64,000 nucleotides of DNA from contig CALIOE010000005.1 in assembly GCA_938044775.1 (NCBI GenBank), positions 26,916 to 90,915 on the forward strand, given 5' to 3'. Of this stretch, positions 18,841 through 28,418 are shown piece after piece (position 1 is the stretch's first letter; each line of letters begins with the position of its first letter). The stretch comes from an uncultured Rhizobiaceae group bacterium (lineage in GTDB: Bacteria > Pseudomonadota > Alphaproteobacteria > Rhizobiales > Rhizobiaceae). The translations under genes were made by a program, and so were the position numbers. The notes beneath the pieces were generated by a model. That model was not told the DNA's origin, did no database searches, and saw nothing but the letters and a program-made list of their open reading frames with translations.

Positions 18841-19797
18841 CTATTGGAACCAACTGTCGACGGTCTGGGCATTCTCCTCGACCCACTTCGCTGCAAAGGC
18901 GGCCGGCTCCTGTTTTTCGACAGCAAGAGCATAGGTCATTGCGGACAGAGTGTCGGTGTCGAGTGACACTTTTGCCAGCATTGCGGCGGCTTTGGGTTGG
19001 GCCGCCTCCAAAGAAACCGAGTAACTGACGTGCAGCGAGGCGTCATCCCAGGCAACGCCTGCGCTTGATTTCTCCAGCCAGCCTGGTGTCGGGGAAGGCT
19101 GAACAATCACCCATTGTTTGGCATCATGGGCGGGTTCTTTCAGGATCACCAGATCATGCTCGGTGAACATGTGGTGCGGGGTATAGCAGAAGAATACGAT
19201 GTTCTTGTTTTCTTTGACCGCGTTATCGACTTCTTCCAGTGCCGCAGCTTCTTCCATCATCTTGAGCGTCATCGTTGCATCGTAGCCATAGGAATGGGCC
19301 CGTATCCTCTCGATGGGTGTAGAGCCCCATCCGTCCGCCCCGATCCAGATGTCGCCCGTTCCATCGCCATCGGTATCGAACTTCTTAGCCATCTCCGGAT
19401 CTCTCAATTGCTTGAGCTCAGTGATACCGGTTCTTTCTGCGGTTCCCTTGGTGACGCACATTGCCTGGGTTCCAACAGCGCCGTTGGGATTCATTTTTAT
19501 GGTTTTCTTACCATCAACATATTGTCGCTTGAGGTGATCAAGGTTGGGGAGCCAGGCTTCGGGATGAACGTGGATCGACCCGGCATCCATTCCTTCGAAT
19601 ACCGCCTTGTTGGAGCCATTTTTCAGCTCGACCTCAAGACCAAGTTTGCTCTCCATCGCTACTTTCAGGACATGAGCTGTTGCCTGAACGGATGGCCAGT
19701 TGGGAACGCCGATGACAACATCTGCGGCCAGCGCCGCCGAACCAGACGTAGATATCGCGGTGGCACAGCACAGTGCCAGTAACATTTTTCTTTGCAT
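18841..19797 (-). CDS. glycine betaine/choline-type ABC substrate-binding protein (orphan)
   Basis: A periplasmic solute-binding protein of the OpuAC/ProX family, 318 residues. It has a signal peptide (MQRKMLLALCCATAISTSG, cleavage probably after SAALA). The mature protein starts with the VVIGVPNWPS strand. Later it has EAWLPN and a tryptophan-rich C-terminal half consistent with quaternary-ammonium binding. ATG 19797 has GGAGGAGCT upstream, so a longer start at 19872 is unlikely. No permease or ATPase is nearby, so it would have to serve a transporter encoded elsewhere. The ligand is inferred from the family. Confidence 0.88.
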   Translation of the reverse strand: MQRKMLLALCCATAISTSGSAALAADVVIGVPNWPSVQATAHVLKVAMESKLGLEVELKNGSNKAVFEGMDAGSIHVHPEAWLPNLDHLKRQYVDGKKTIKMNPNGAVGTQAMCVTKGTAERTGITELKQLRDPEMAKKFDTDGDGTGDIWIGADGWGSTPIERIRAHSYGYDATMTLKMMEEAAALEEVDNAVKENKNIVFFCYTPHHMFTEHDLVILKEPAHDAKQWVIVQPSPTPGWLEKSSAGVAWDDASLHVSYSVSLEAAQPKAAAMLAKVSLDTDTLSAMTYALAVEKQEPAAFAAKWVEENAQTVDSWFQ

Positions 19798-20112
19798 ATC
19801 GAGCTCCTCCAGAAAGAGTGTGTCGATTAACGAAGTGACTCGGACCAGAGCCCATAACGTCAATCCTTCCACTGGTCATGCTACATGAACTTCCGGATTT
19901 TCACAAAGCCGGGAGGCGACAGCAATTGCCGGGGAGTTACCAATACATTTGTGTGGAGTTCTTCAGTGCTTTCATGCGCGTTACTGCCGGCCCACAAGTG
20001 GCCTGGCTCTGCGATGAATGCGTTTGTTCAGGAGCCGATTTCGCTCACCAGAGCGGGGTTTGATTCCTGCGACAGGGTGGGGGCCGCCTGTTCCAAGGCG
20101 GCCCTGTTGTCG
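19798..20112. other. non-coding stretch between the binding protein and the haloperoxidase
   Basis: About 315 bases. The right part (20081-20104) contains an 8-bp GC hairpin that may end the haloperoxidase transcript. The left part should contain the promoter of the minus-strand binding-protein gene. I see no credible gene in it. Confidence 0.5.
20081..20104 (-). terminator. GC hairpin downstream of the haloperoxidase gene
   Basis: GGGCCGCC (20081-20088) pairs perfectly with GGCGGCCC (20097-20104) across an 8-base loop, nine bases beyond the minus-strand stop at 20113. There is no clear U-run, so termination would be weak or the hairpin protects the 3' end. Confidence 0.55.
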
Positions 20113-22236
20113 CTACATGTCCTCATTGAAGGCCTGTCCAACCGTGTGGCGCAGCCACCAGTCCTCGGTTGAAACACGCGCCCCATCTCTGTCCATGACG
20201 TAGAGTGAGGGTGCTGCCCCGGCTTCGGCGGTAATCGTCACCATGTCGCCGTCAAACGACTTGAAGGTCGATTCCACCGTCTCACCATAGGTCTGGCATT
20301 GTTCCATCAGGATGCCGACCGCGATCCTCTCGCCCATGCGGAGCGAGTCGTAATAGTCGGAATAATAGTGAACGCCTGCCATGTTGCGACCGATCGAGAT
20401 GTTGGCTGCCAGCTTGTCGAGTTCGCCCTGGATTGTCAGGCAGCCTTCGAATTTGTCATCCATGACAAGAGCCGATCCGTTGTCATTTGGAACATAGACG
20501 ATCGGGTTGTCGTCCTTGTCCCTGAGCGGCCGCTCCACGCCGCTGTCGCAGTCTTCGAACATTTCAAAGAATGCCTTCAGCATTGTCACACACCCGCCGG
20601 CGACGGTTGCATGTCCGGCGCCATAGGCCGGGTGCATCGGGGAGCCTTCAGGGAATGCCATGGGCAGCAGCAAATTGCCGTCGTTAAACCCGTCTTCGTC
20701 GGTGTCTTCAGGCAGGCATGGCTCATCGCAAATGACGCCTCGCATGGTGATCATGGGATCGGTGTTCTGGTGTCCGTTGTGCTTGATGACACCGTTGCGG
20801 ATCGACTCATGAATCTCTGCGAACGTGTGCTGGTAGGCGTCCTCGGCACAACCCAGACTGCTTCCGTTTCCGACTGCGACAAGGCTTAGCCGTCCGCCCA
20901 GAGCTTCCGGGCGCGCGCGCCGGTGGTAGTTGAACTTCTGACGCCGCACTGCTTTCAGGCAGCGGGTGGCCACCTCTGTCACCAGCGACAGGATGTGGGG
21001 GCCGCCAAAGGTGGCAAAAGCATCGCGGTGTCCGGTCGGGCTTGGTTCGGGAAACCCCTTGGAATGCCGGGCGCCCATTCCCAGGAGGATCAGGCCGGCA
21101 TTGAGATAGGCCTCGTAAAGCGCGTCAAAATGGACGTAAGTTGCCAGGTCGCGTGGCGTGGTGATGAACCGGCGCTGTTGCTCCCATTTGTTGCCGGACT
21201 TAAAGTTGGCGCCGTTTTGAACGTCGAGCCAAGTCGACCAGTCAGTCATGAAGTCGAGGCAGTTTTTGTGGGTGATGGTGCGCTGGTCGATGATGAGCGA
21301 ACCATAGGGAATGAAGCCGTCTTGCAGATCAAACTGGCTGTCCTCGCCCGGAAAGTTGGAAATGCCATCTCCTGATCCTGCTATCGAATCTGTCCCGATC
21401 AGCATGAACTGTGAGATATAGGGGCCAACAAGAGCGCCGGGCGTGGAGCCGCGAAATGCAGTCTGTGGCGTCAGTGGCGCATCAAGAGACTGGGTGCGGG
21501 CAAAACGTCGATTGCGTTCAAACTTGTTTAAGCCCGTTTTATCGGTATTGCAGGGCGTGGACGAGGTAATGTGATGCCCCTTGAAAAATGGCATCTTATT
21601 GAGACAGTCGACAACCTGTTTGGCCGACATGACAGCCTCTTTGGCTTTTGGGTCGGAGGCGCAAAGGCGCTTTCCGCCACCAGTGCAGATTTCGGTAAAT
21701 GGCACGTCACGAAGCAGGGCAAGTCCATAAACTTCGGCCATCTCCGCGGCCAGCTCGCTGCTTCCGGTACGTGGCGCCGGTGCCATACCCACTGCACCTG
21801 CATCAGGGCCTTCCAGTTCATAGACGTGTCCGGAGCGCGGGCTTTCCCAGCCGCGCCACTTGACCTCTTCACTGCTGTTATGCTCGCCATCGATGTGACA
21901 ATTGAAGAGACCATCGCCTTCATGAGCGTAGGCGGTCACGACGTCCTTTTCAAAAAGTGAGGTGTCATGCGAGTTGATCGCGGTGACAAAACAGCGGTAG
22001 TCTGCGGCCTCTTTCAGCAAGCCGTTTTTGTCGTGCAACAAACCCTTGGTAAAGTTGGCGGGATAGGTTGCCTTTTGACCCTCTCCGGCAAAGCCATGGT
22101 CATTTTCTTCGCCGTTGGCCTTGGTCATCGCCTGCGGATGCAGGCGCGAAATCTCCAGCGCCAGCGTGCGGATATGCTTGGCCATGCGGGCGCGAGCCGA
22201 GCCGGATACTTCTGGTTCAGAATGGGGGATCTTCAT
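20113..22236 (-). CDS. vanadium-dependent haloperoxidase (algal bromoperoxidase type)
   Basis: Vanadium haloperoxidases oxidise halides with hydrogen peroxide. The 707-residue protein carries the vanadate-binding set with the spacing of algal bromoperoxidases. K434 and R442 lie 8 apart in KFNYHRRARPEA. H542 is in PAYGAGHATVAG. R617 and H623 lie 6 apart in GRNMAGVHYYSD. A second histidine, H535, is seven residues before H542, as in bromoperoxidases. The residue usually Ser before Gly-His is Ala here (A540). ATG 22236 has GAGGAGA upstream, so it is preferred over a start at 22332. No signal peptide is evident. It appears monocistronic; halide preference is inferred. Confidence 0.9.
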   Translation of the reverse strand: MKIPHSEPEVSGSARARMAKHIRTLALEISRLHPQAMTKANGEENDHGFAGEGQKATYPANFTKGLLHDKNGLLKEAADYRCFVTAINSHDTSLFEKDVVTAYAHEGDGLFNCHIDGEHNSSEEVKWRGWESPRSGHVYELEGPDAGAVGMAPAPRTGSSELAAEMAEVYGLALLRDVPFTEICTGGGKRLCASDPKAKEAVMSAKQVVDCLNKMPFFKGHHITSSTPCNTDKTGLNKFERNRRFARTQSLDAPLTPQTAFRGSTPGALVGPYISQFMLIGTDSIAGSGDGISNFPGEDSQFDLQDGFIPYGSLIIDQRTITHKNCLDFMTDWSTWLDVQNGANFKSGNKWEQQRRFITTPRDLATYVHFDALYEAYLNAGLILLGMGARHSKGFPEPSPTGHRDAFATFGGPHILSLVTEVATRCLKAVRRQKFNYHRRARPEALGGRLSLVAVGNGSSLGCAEDAYQHTFAEIHESIRNGVIKHNGHQNTDPMITMRGVICDEPCLPEDTDEDGFNDGNLLLPMAFPEGSPMHPAYGAGHATVAGGCVTMLKAFFEMFEDCDSGVERPLRDKDDNPIVYVPNDNGSALVMDDKFEGCLTIQGELDKLAANISIGRNMAGVHYYSDYYDSLRMGERIAVGILMEQCQTYGETVESTFKSFDGDMVTITAEAGAAPSLYVMDRDGARVSTEDWWLRHTVGQAFNEDM

Positions 22237-22544
22237 TGATTGTCTCCTCATGGGGGTGAGTGCAACTGGTTGTGCCGACACCGGTGTGACTGCGGTGCGG
22301 GCATGCGATGTATGCGGAACGTTGCCGGCCATCCTGAATCTGGGGCACAGGAATGGTCCATGAGGAAACTGTCAGTGTAGGCGAGCCAAGTCTGTGATCT
22401 TTCGCACAAGTACCGCCGACTTAAATGTAAAAAATTGAAAGTATACTTGGAAAACAGGGTGTTTCGATTTTTTATGTAAAGTTTTATTAGACAGGTGCCG
22501 GTATTTCTCCCGAAGTTGGCTCCTAAGATTCGGTCTGGGGTGTT
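22237..22544. other. intergenic region upstream of the haloperoxidase
   Basis: About 308 bases between two minus-strand genes. The part from 22400 to 22500 is AT-rich and should hold the promoter of the haloperoxidase, but I cannot pick convincing -35 and -10 boxes. No gene seen. Confidence 0.45.
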
Positions 22545-23015
22545 CTACAGCGATAAAGCTGTCTGGTGTTTGAGTTGCCTCAGGATCACATTTGTCTTGA
22601 CGTTTGAAACACCCTCAAACCCAAACAAAAAGTCTTCGAGGAATGTGTTGTAGGCCTCGAGATCGCGGCACCGGACGCGCAGGTGATAGTCGGCATCGCC
22701 TGTCGTTGCAAAACAATCCAGCACTTCGGGCCGGGTCAGGACTTTCTCGATGAAGGTTTGAACATGGGCGGCCTGATGCCGGTGCAGAACAACATGAACC
22801 ATGGCATGAAACGTGAGGCCACACGCTTCCGGGTTGAGCAACGCGACGTAACGCTCGATTACGCCGGCCTGCTCCAGACTCTTAACGCGGCGCCAGCAGG
22901 CCGATGTTGACATGGCGACCGTATTTGCAAGGTCCTGATTGGATATTCGACCATCGGCCTGAAGCGCATTGAGCAGCGGACGGTCCTCGTTGTGAATTGT
23001 CATACGTTCCGCCAT
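22545..23015 (-). CDS. Lrp/AsnC family transcriptional regulator
   Basis: A 156-residue Lrp/AsnC regulator. An N-terminal winged helix-turn-helix includes LLNALQADGRISNQDLA and SACWRRVKSLEQAGVI (about 10-55). A C-terminal RAM ligand-binding domain carries GDADYHLRVRCRDLEAYNTF. It is divergent from the indolepyruvate ferredoxin oxidoreductase gene, 123 bases away, and probably controls it in response to an amino acid. The start is ATG 23015 (MAERMTIHNED); ATG 23003 is an alternative and the frame runs upstream to 23174. Confidence 0.92.
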   Translation of the reverse strand: MAERMTIHNEDRPLLNALQADGRISNQDLANTVAMSTSACWRRVKSLEQAGVIERYVALLNPEACGLTFHAMVHVVLHRHQAAHVQTFIEKVLTRPEVLDCFATTGDADYHLRVRCRDLEAYNTFLEDFLFGFEGVSNVKTNVILRQLKHQTALSL

Positions 23016-23138
23016 GCTGAACCATCCTGTCATCGTTGCGCCAGTATTGGGAGAATCTACCAGATATTCGGCTAGATGTGAACAAATAGGGAAGTTCTTC
23101 CTGCTCGATCGGGTTAGCCTGTCTTGCGAGGAGCCGTT

Positions 23139-26100
23139 ATGTCGATTCATCAGCCGAAATTCGAATCTTACCAACTCTCAGACCGCTACAATCTTGAAAC
23201 CGGTCGGGTGTTCATGACCGGAACCCAGGCTCTGGTTCGGATATTGTTTGATCAGGCCAGACGTGATCGACTGGCCGGGTTGAGTACCGGCGGGTTTGTT
23301 TCGGGTTACCGCGGCTCGCCGCTCGGCGGGCTCGACATGGAGCTTTGGCGCCAGAAGCAGCGCCTCGTCGACAACGGAATCGAGTTTCAGCCTGCGGTAA
23401 ACGAAGACCTTGCTGCGACGGCCCTGCTTGGGTCGCAGCAGGTGGAGAGCGATCCAAACAAAAAAGTCGATGGCGTATTCGGTCTCTGGTACGGCAAGGG
23501 ACCGGGCGTTGACCGGTCCGGCGACGCGCTGAAACATGGAAATGCCTATGGCTCGTCACCCCGTGGCGGTGCGCTCGTCGTGGCGGGCGACGACCACGGC
23601 TGCGTTTCGTCTTCGATGCCACATCAGTCGGATGCGGCGTTTCTGTCCTGGTTCATGCCGGTTCTCAATCCCGCAACTGTTTCGGAATACCTCGAATTCG
23701 GTGAATACGGGTATGCGCTGTCGCGCTACTCGGGCATGTGGGTTGGCTTCAAAGCCATTTCAGAGACAGTTGAATCCGGCCAGTCTTTCGACCTGCGGGC
23801 GGATCGCAGGTTTGTAGAACCGGATTTTATAGTGCCTGCTTCAGGACTGCACTATCGCTGGCCTGATTTACCCGGACCTCAAATTGAAGAGCGTATGGAG
23901 CACAAGAAGCACGCCGTCTTTGCGTTCGCAGATGCCAATCCGATTGATCGGTTGATACACCGCACTGAGAACGCCCGATTTGGATTTGTCACCACTGGCA
24001 AAGCGCATCTCGATCTGATGGAGGCATTGCGTCTGGTGGGTCTGGACGAGGTTGCCTGCAGACGAATGGGCATCGACGTCTACAAGGTTGGGATGGTGTG
24101 GCCGCTGGCACGCAAACAGGCGCTCGATTTTGTTCGCGACAAAACCGAAGTCGTGGTTGTCGAGGAGAAGCGCGGCATCATTGAAAGTCAACTCAAAGAA
24201 TATTTCTATGACTGGCCGGGCGACAAACCGGGGCGCATGGTCGGAAAGAACGACGAGAATGGTGATCGCCTGATCCCATGGACAGGCGAACTGTCGCCAC
24301 TCCAGCTGGCCCCACTTATCGCCCGCAGACTGGACCGCGTCTTTCCAGAAGAAGGTCTCCTGCAGCGGGCAATCCGGCTGACCGAAGAACCTGCAATCCG
24401 GCTGCAGGTCGAGGGTGCCGACCGGACCCCGTATTTTTGTTCTGGATGTCCTCACAACACATCAACCAAGGTGCCGGAAGGATCCAGAGCGCTTGCAGGA
24501 ATTGGTTGTCATTTCATGGCCAGCTGGATGGACCGGGATACATCTTCGCTCATTCAAATGGGAGGAGAGGGTGTGAACTGGGCGGCCTCTTCAAAATTCA
24601 CCAGCAACGGCCATGTCTTTCAGAACCTGGGAGAAGGGACCTGGTATCACTCCGGCTCAATGGCAATACGGCAGGCAATCGCAGCGGATGCCACGATAAC
24701 CTACAAGATCCTTTACAATGACGCAGTCGCCATGACAGGCGGTCAGCCAGTCGATGGGCCGGTCAGTGTGCAGGCGATTGCTCACATATGTCGAGCCGAA
24801 GGCGTCGAACGCATCGCACTCGTTTCTGATGATCCGGAAAAGTTCTCCAGCGCCGATTTTCCCAGCAGAGTCACGATCCACCACAGACGGGAGCTGGATC
24901 AAGTCCAGCGAGATCTTCGCGAGGTCAGCGGAGTGTCCGTCCTTATTTATGAGCAGGCCTGCGCCACCGAAAAACGCCGTCGCAGGAAACGCGGAGAGGC
25001 TGTTGATCCGGCGCGTTATGCGGTGATCAACCCGCTGGTTTGTGAAGGCTGTGGCGATTGTTCGGTGGAATCGAATTGTCTGAGCATTGAACCGCTGGAG
25101 ACTGAATTTGGCCGTAAGCGCCAGATCAACCTGTCGAACTGTAACAAAGACTTCTCCTGCCTGGACGGATTTTGCCCAAGTTTTGTGACTGTTGAAGGCG
25201 ATGTTCGACTACGCAAACAGGGTGCTGATCTGGATCTCGAACGCATTGCCGTTGGTTTGCCGGACTGCGAGCCTCGTGTTCTTGACAAACCTTATGACCT
25301 TCTGGTGACAGGCGTCGGCGGCACCGGTGTGGTCACTGTAGGAGCGCTGATTACCATGGCAGCACATCTGGAAAACAAAGGTGCCAGTGTCCTCGACTTC
25401 ACGGGCTTTGCTCAAAAATTCGGCTCAGTGTTGAGCTATATTCGTCTCGCCGCCACTCCCGGTGAGCTCAATCAAGTGAGGATCGATCGCCGCCAGGCGG
25501 ATGCGCTGATCGGATGTGACCTTGTCGTCTCCTCTTCCCCCAAAGCGTCCTTCTGCTACCGGCCGGGAACCAGGGCGGTGTTGAACAGTGCTGTCATGCC
25601 GACGGGTGATCTTGTGCAGCGGCGTGATGCCGATTTGCAGATTGATCGCCGCAGAAAGCTCATAGAAGCGACGGCGGGCAGGGAAAACGTTCACACATTC
25701 GACGCAAATGCAGCGTCTGCCAGGCTGCTCGGGGATCAGGTATTTGCCAATGTGATGATGCTGGGGTTTGCATGGCAAATGGGCCACGTTCCGGTGTCGC
25801 GTTCGGCGGTCCTGGGCGCCATAGAACTCAACGGAATTGCCATTGAGAAAAACAAGGCTGCTTTTACGCTTGGTCGGGTCATGGCGTGGAAACCCGAAGC
25901 ACTCTCCGGGGATCTGATCCGCTCGCAGGACCCGCCAACGGATCTTGAGACCATCGTTGCCCGCAGGACTGAATATCTGTGCGACTATCAGGATTCCATC
26001 TGGGCGCGACGGTATAAAAACCGTGTCACGGCTTTTGCTCAAAACACCGCCGACAGGGGATCCGGTGCGCTCGCTGTTGCTGCTGCAAAATCTTTGTTCA

Positions 26101-26564
26101 AGCTCATGTCCTACAAGGACGAATACGAGGTCGCGCGACTGCACTCGACGGCATCTTTTCTTGACGGTTTGTCCAAGCAATTTGACGGCAATTTTTCAGT
26201 CAAGCATCATCTCGCGCCACCTCTTCTGGCACGCAGCAAGGATGCCCGGGGCCGTCCTGGGAAGCGAGCTTTTGGAACCGGGGTGAGACCGCTGTTCTCC
26301 TTGCTGACGAAACTCAAGGGCTTACGGGGCACGGCGCTTGATCCTTTTGGTTATTCGCGGGAACGCCGGGAGGAGCGTGAGCTGATAGTCTGGTTCGAAG
26401 AGCTGATGGCCCGATGTATCCGCGAGCTCACGCAGGACAATGCCTCATTGTGGGAAAAAGTCTTGTCAGAACCGATGGAGATCCGCGGGTATGGTCCTGT
26501 CAAAGCACAAGCGATTGCGCTATCGAAGCGAAAAGTCAGCTCACTGCTGGACGACGGGGCCTAA
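23139..26564 (+). CDS. indolepyruvate ferredoxin oxidoreductase, fused subunits
   Basis: This TPP- and iron-sulfur-dependent enzyme decarboxylates aryl pyruvates such as indolepyruvate to acyl-CoA and passes electrons to ferredoxin. In aerobic proteobacteria it occurs as one long fused chain; here 1141 residues. Visible in order: an N-terminal pyruvate-binding region (YRGSPLGGLDMELW), the TPP domain (GGEGVNWAASSKF, YNDAVAMTGGQPVDG), a cysteine-rich cluster VCEGCGDCSVESNC with further cysteines in FSCLDGFCP, and the gamma-like domain VTGVGGTGVVTVGAL. ATG 23139 has GAGGAGC upstream. It is divergent from the Lrp regulator, which suggests amino-acid-responsive control. Confidence 0.94.
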   Translation: MSIHQPKFESYQLSDRYNLETGRVFMTGTQALVRILFDQARRDRLAGLSTGGFVSGYRGSPLGGLDMELWRQKQRLVDNGIEFQPAVNEDLAATALLGSQQVESDPNKKVDGVFGLWYGKGPGVDRSGDALKHGNAYGSSPRGGALVVAGDDHGCVSSSMPHQSDAAFLSWFMPVLNPATVSEYLEFGEYGYALSRYSGMWVGFKAISETVESGQSFDLRADRRFVEPDFIVPASGLHYRWPDLPGPQIEERMEHKKHAVFAFADANPIDRLIHRTENARFGFVTTGKAHLDLMEALRLVGLDEVACRRMGIDVYKVGMVWPLARKQALDFVRDKTEVVVVEEKRGIIESQLKEYFYDWPGDKPGRMVGKNDENGDRLIPWTGELSPLQLAPLIARRLDRVFPEEGLLQRAIRLTEEPAIRLQVEGADRTPYFCSGCPHNTSTKVPEGSRALAGIGCHFMASWMDRDTSSLIQMGGEGVNWAASSKFTSNGHVFQNLGEGTWYHSGSMAIRQAIAADATITYKILYNDAVAMTGGQPVDGPVSVQAIAHICRAEGVERIALVSDDPEKFSSADFPSRVTIHHRRELDQVQRDLREVSGVSVLIYEQACATEKRRRRKRGEAVDPARYAVINPLVCEGCGDCSVESNCLSIEPLETEFGRKRQINLSNCNKDFSCLDGFCPSFVTVEGDVRLRKQGADLDLERIAVGLPDCEPRVLDKPYDLLVTGVGGTGVVTVGALITMAAHLENKGASVLDFTGFAQKFGSVLSYIRLAATPGELNQVRIDRRQADALIGCDLVVSSSPKASFCYRPGTRAVLNSAVMPTGDLVQRRDADLQIDRRRKLIEATAGRENVHTFDANAASARLLGDQVFANVMMLGFAWQMGHVPVSRSAVLGAIELNGIAIEKNKAAFTLGRVMAWKPEALSGDLIRSQDPPTDLETIVARRTEYLCDYQDSIWARRYKNRVTAFAQNTADRGSGALAVAAAKSLFKLMSYKDEYEVARLHSTASFLDGLSKQFDGNFSVKHHLAPPLLARSKDARGRPGKRAFGTGVRPLFSLLTKLKGLRGTALDPFGYSRERREERELIVWFEELMARCIRELTQDNASLWEKVLSEPMEIRGYGPVKAQAIALSKRKVSSLLDDGA

Positions 26565-26711
26565 AAGTCCGAACGGGCCGCGGTCCCCGATATTGTGAGT
26601 GGCTTGACACTGTAAATGCTCTTTGCGCCACGCAGCCGGATGGTCGCTTGACGTTTTCGCGGACCTGAACAACAATTCGACGGGGCCGAGCAGTACGAAA
26701 GAACCAATCCA

Positions 26712-27401
26712 ATGGAATCCCTGTCCAATATCCCTTTGTTTGAGGGGCTCGACGCCGGATTGATTGAAACCCAGTCGCGCCGCTGTGCATGGCGAAGCTA
26801 TGATGAGAACGAACTCGTCATCGACTATGAGGATGAAACCTGTGATGTTCGTTTCATCGTCTCGGGTCATGCCCGAATTATTCTGCGCATAGCAACCGGC
26901 AAGGAAATGATCCTCGCCGAGATGAAGGAGGGCGACTATTTCGGGGAGATTGCCGCGATAGATGAGTCCGGCCGATCGGCCAATGTGACAGCTCTGTCGA
27001 GGTCCCATATGTGCATTATGCCCCGGGCCGTTTTCCTGGAATTTCTGGCAACTCAGCCCGTGGTGAATCAACGGGTGATGAAGCTTCTGGCGAAGCGGGT
27101 ACGCTCGCTCAACCTGCGGCTGGCGGAGCACTCTTTCCTGCAGACCAAGCACCGGCTTTATTCCGAGCTGCTGCGCCTGTCGAGACCGCGCATGGGGCAT
27201 TCTGATCAGCGCAGCATTTCGCCGCCCCCGACTCAAAAGGATATGGCGGCCCGGATAGGAACACGCCGTGAGGTCGTTTCCCGCGAAATCGCCAATATGA
27301 AGCGGGCCGGGATTGTTGATAAGACGACCGGTGCCCTGATTCTGTGCAATTTACCAAAGCTCAACGCCATGATATCTGCCGGCTGGGAAGAATCAGACTA
27401 A
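26712..27401 (+). CDS. Crp/Fnr family transcriptional regulator
   Basis: A 229-residue regulator with an N-terminal cyclic-nucleotide-binding fold (GKEMILAEMKEGDYFGEIAAIDESGRSA, about 57-84) and a C-terminal winged helix (TQKDMAARIGTRREVVSREIA). The phosphate-binding cassette resembles RxA-type pockets. No N-terminal cysteine cluster of the Fnr type is present, so oxygen sensing through an Fe-S cluster is unlikely. It lies 147 bases after the large oxidoreductase on the same strand; its targets are not indicated. Confidence 0.9.
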   Translation: MESLSNIPLFEGLDAGLIETQSRRCAWRSYDENELVIDYEDETCDVRFIVSGHARIILRIATGKEMILAEMKEGDYFGEIAAIDESGRSANVTALSRSHMCIMPRAVFLEFLATQPVVNQRVMKLLAKRVRSLNLRLAEHSFLQTKHRLYSELLRLSRPRMGHSDQRSISPPPTQKDMAARIGTRREVVSREIANMKRAGIVDKTTGALILCNLPKLNAMISAGWEESD

Positions 27402-27500
27402 CCCCGCAGACTGTATTCAAAACACATTCCGGTGTGCTCGTGGACCGCAGAGGTGCAGCGGCGTGGATCTGATCCATCAGCCCAATTGGGAGAATACCGC

Positions 27501-28418
27501 GTGTCGCGCTATGGGCTGTTCATATTGCTGTTCCTCTTTGGACTTATGTGGGGCGGCACCATACCGCTGACCAAGATCGCCGTGTCGACCGGTCACCATC
27601 CAACGGGACTGATATTCTGGCAATTGTTGTTGAGCGCGCTGGCGCTGGGGACACTCCTGTATTTCAGGCGTCAAACCATTCCTGTCGATCGTGATCACAT
27701 CGTTTTCTATGCGATCATTGCGATTGTCGGGACCATCATACCCAACGGATTTTCATACCTGGCGGCGTTTCACCTGCCCGGCGCTGTAATGGCGCTGGTG
27801 ATTGCGATGGTACCGATGTTTGCCTTGTTGATTGCTTTGATATTTCGTCTGGAAATGTTTCAGCCGTTGCGCATGTCAGGGGTTATCTTAGGCGCAATCG
27901 CTATTGCAATGATTGTGCTGCCCGAGACCGGATTGCCGGATCCTTCAAAGGCTCTGTTTGTTCTGGTCGCCCTGATTGCGCCGCTCTTCTACGGAGTTGA
28001 GGCGAACTTCCTGTCAGTCAGCAAATTGGGTGGCACCAATCCGCTTGTCACCCTGTTCGGAGCGGCTGTTGTGGGTGTTTTGATCACTTTGCCGGGAACC
28101 ATTGCCCTGGACGGCTTCATTGATCCAAGGGCCGGTTTTGGTGCCCCCGAATGGGCTCTCATTGGTCAGACCGTTCTCCATATCGCTGCTTATGCGGGCT
28201 ATATCTGGATGATCGGCAGGGCAGGCCCGGTTTTCTCCTCCCAGGTTGCCTACATCGTAACGCCGGCTGGCGTAGTTTTCAGCGTTCTGTTTCTTGACGA
28301 AATCCAGTCTCCCTGGCTGTGGCTGGCCATGATGATTCTTCTGATCGGCATTTCGCTCGTGCAACCGCGAGAGTCCGGCGGTTCGTTGCCTGAACGCGGA
28401 AAGACCACAACACCATGA
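27501..28418 (+). CDS. EamA/DMT-family transporter
   Basis: An integral membrane exporter-type protein of 305 residues with about ten hydrophobic segments in two EamA repeats. The first repeat includes FLFGLMWGGTIPLTKIAV and the second begins around LFGAAVVGVLITLPGT. The start is GTG 27501, behind GGGAGA; the frame runs back to 27432 without a good signal. Its stop overlaps the next gene (ATGA), so it is translationally coupled to the hydrolase. The substrate is unknown; the family moves small metabolites. Confidence 0.87.
   Translation: MSRYGLFILLFLFGLMWGGTIPLTKIAVSTGHHPTGLIFWQLLLSALALGTLLYFRRQTIPVDRDHIVFYAIIAIVGTIIPNGFSYLAAFHLPGAVMALVIAMVPMFALLIALIFRLEMFQPLRMSGVILGAIAIAMIVLPETGLPDPSKALFVLVALIAPLFYGVEANFLSVSKLGGTNPLVTLFGAAVVGVLITLPGTIALDGFIDPRAGFGAPEWALIGQTVLHIAAYAGYIWMIGRAGPVFSSQVAYIVTPAGVVFSVLFLDEIQSPWLWLAMMILLIGISLVQPRESGGSLPERGKTTTP

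Noticed and set aside
20299..21375. Plus-strand frames inside the haloperoxidase gene
   Set aside because: They are antisense shadows of a conserved enzyme.
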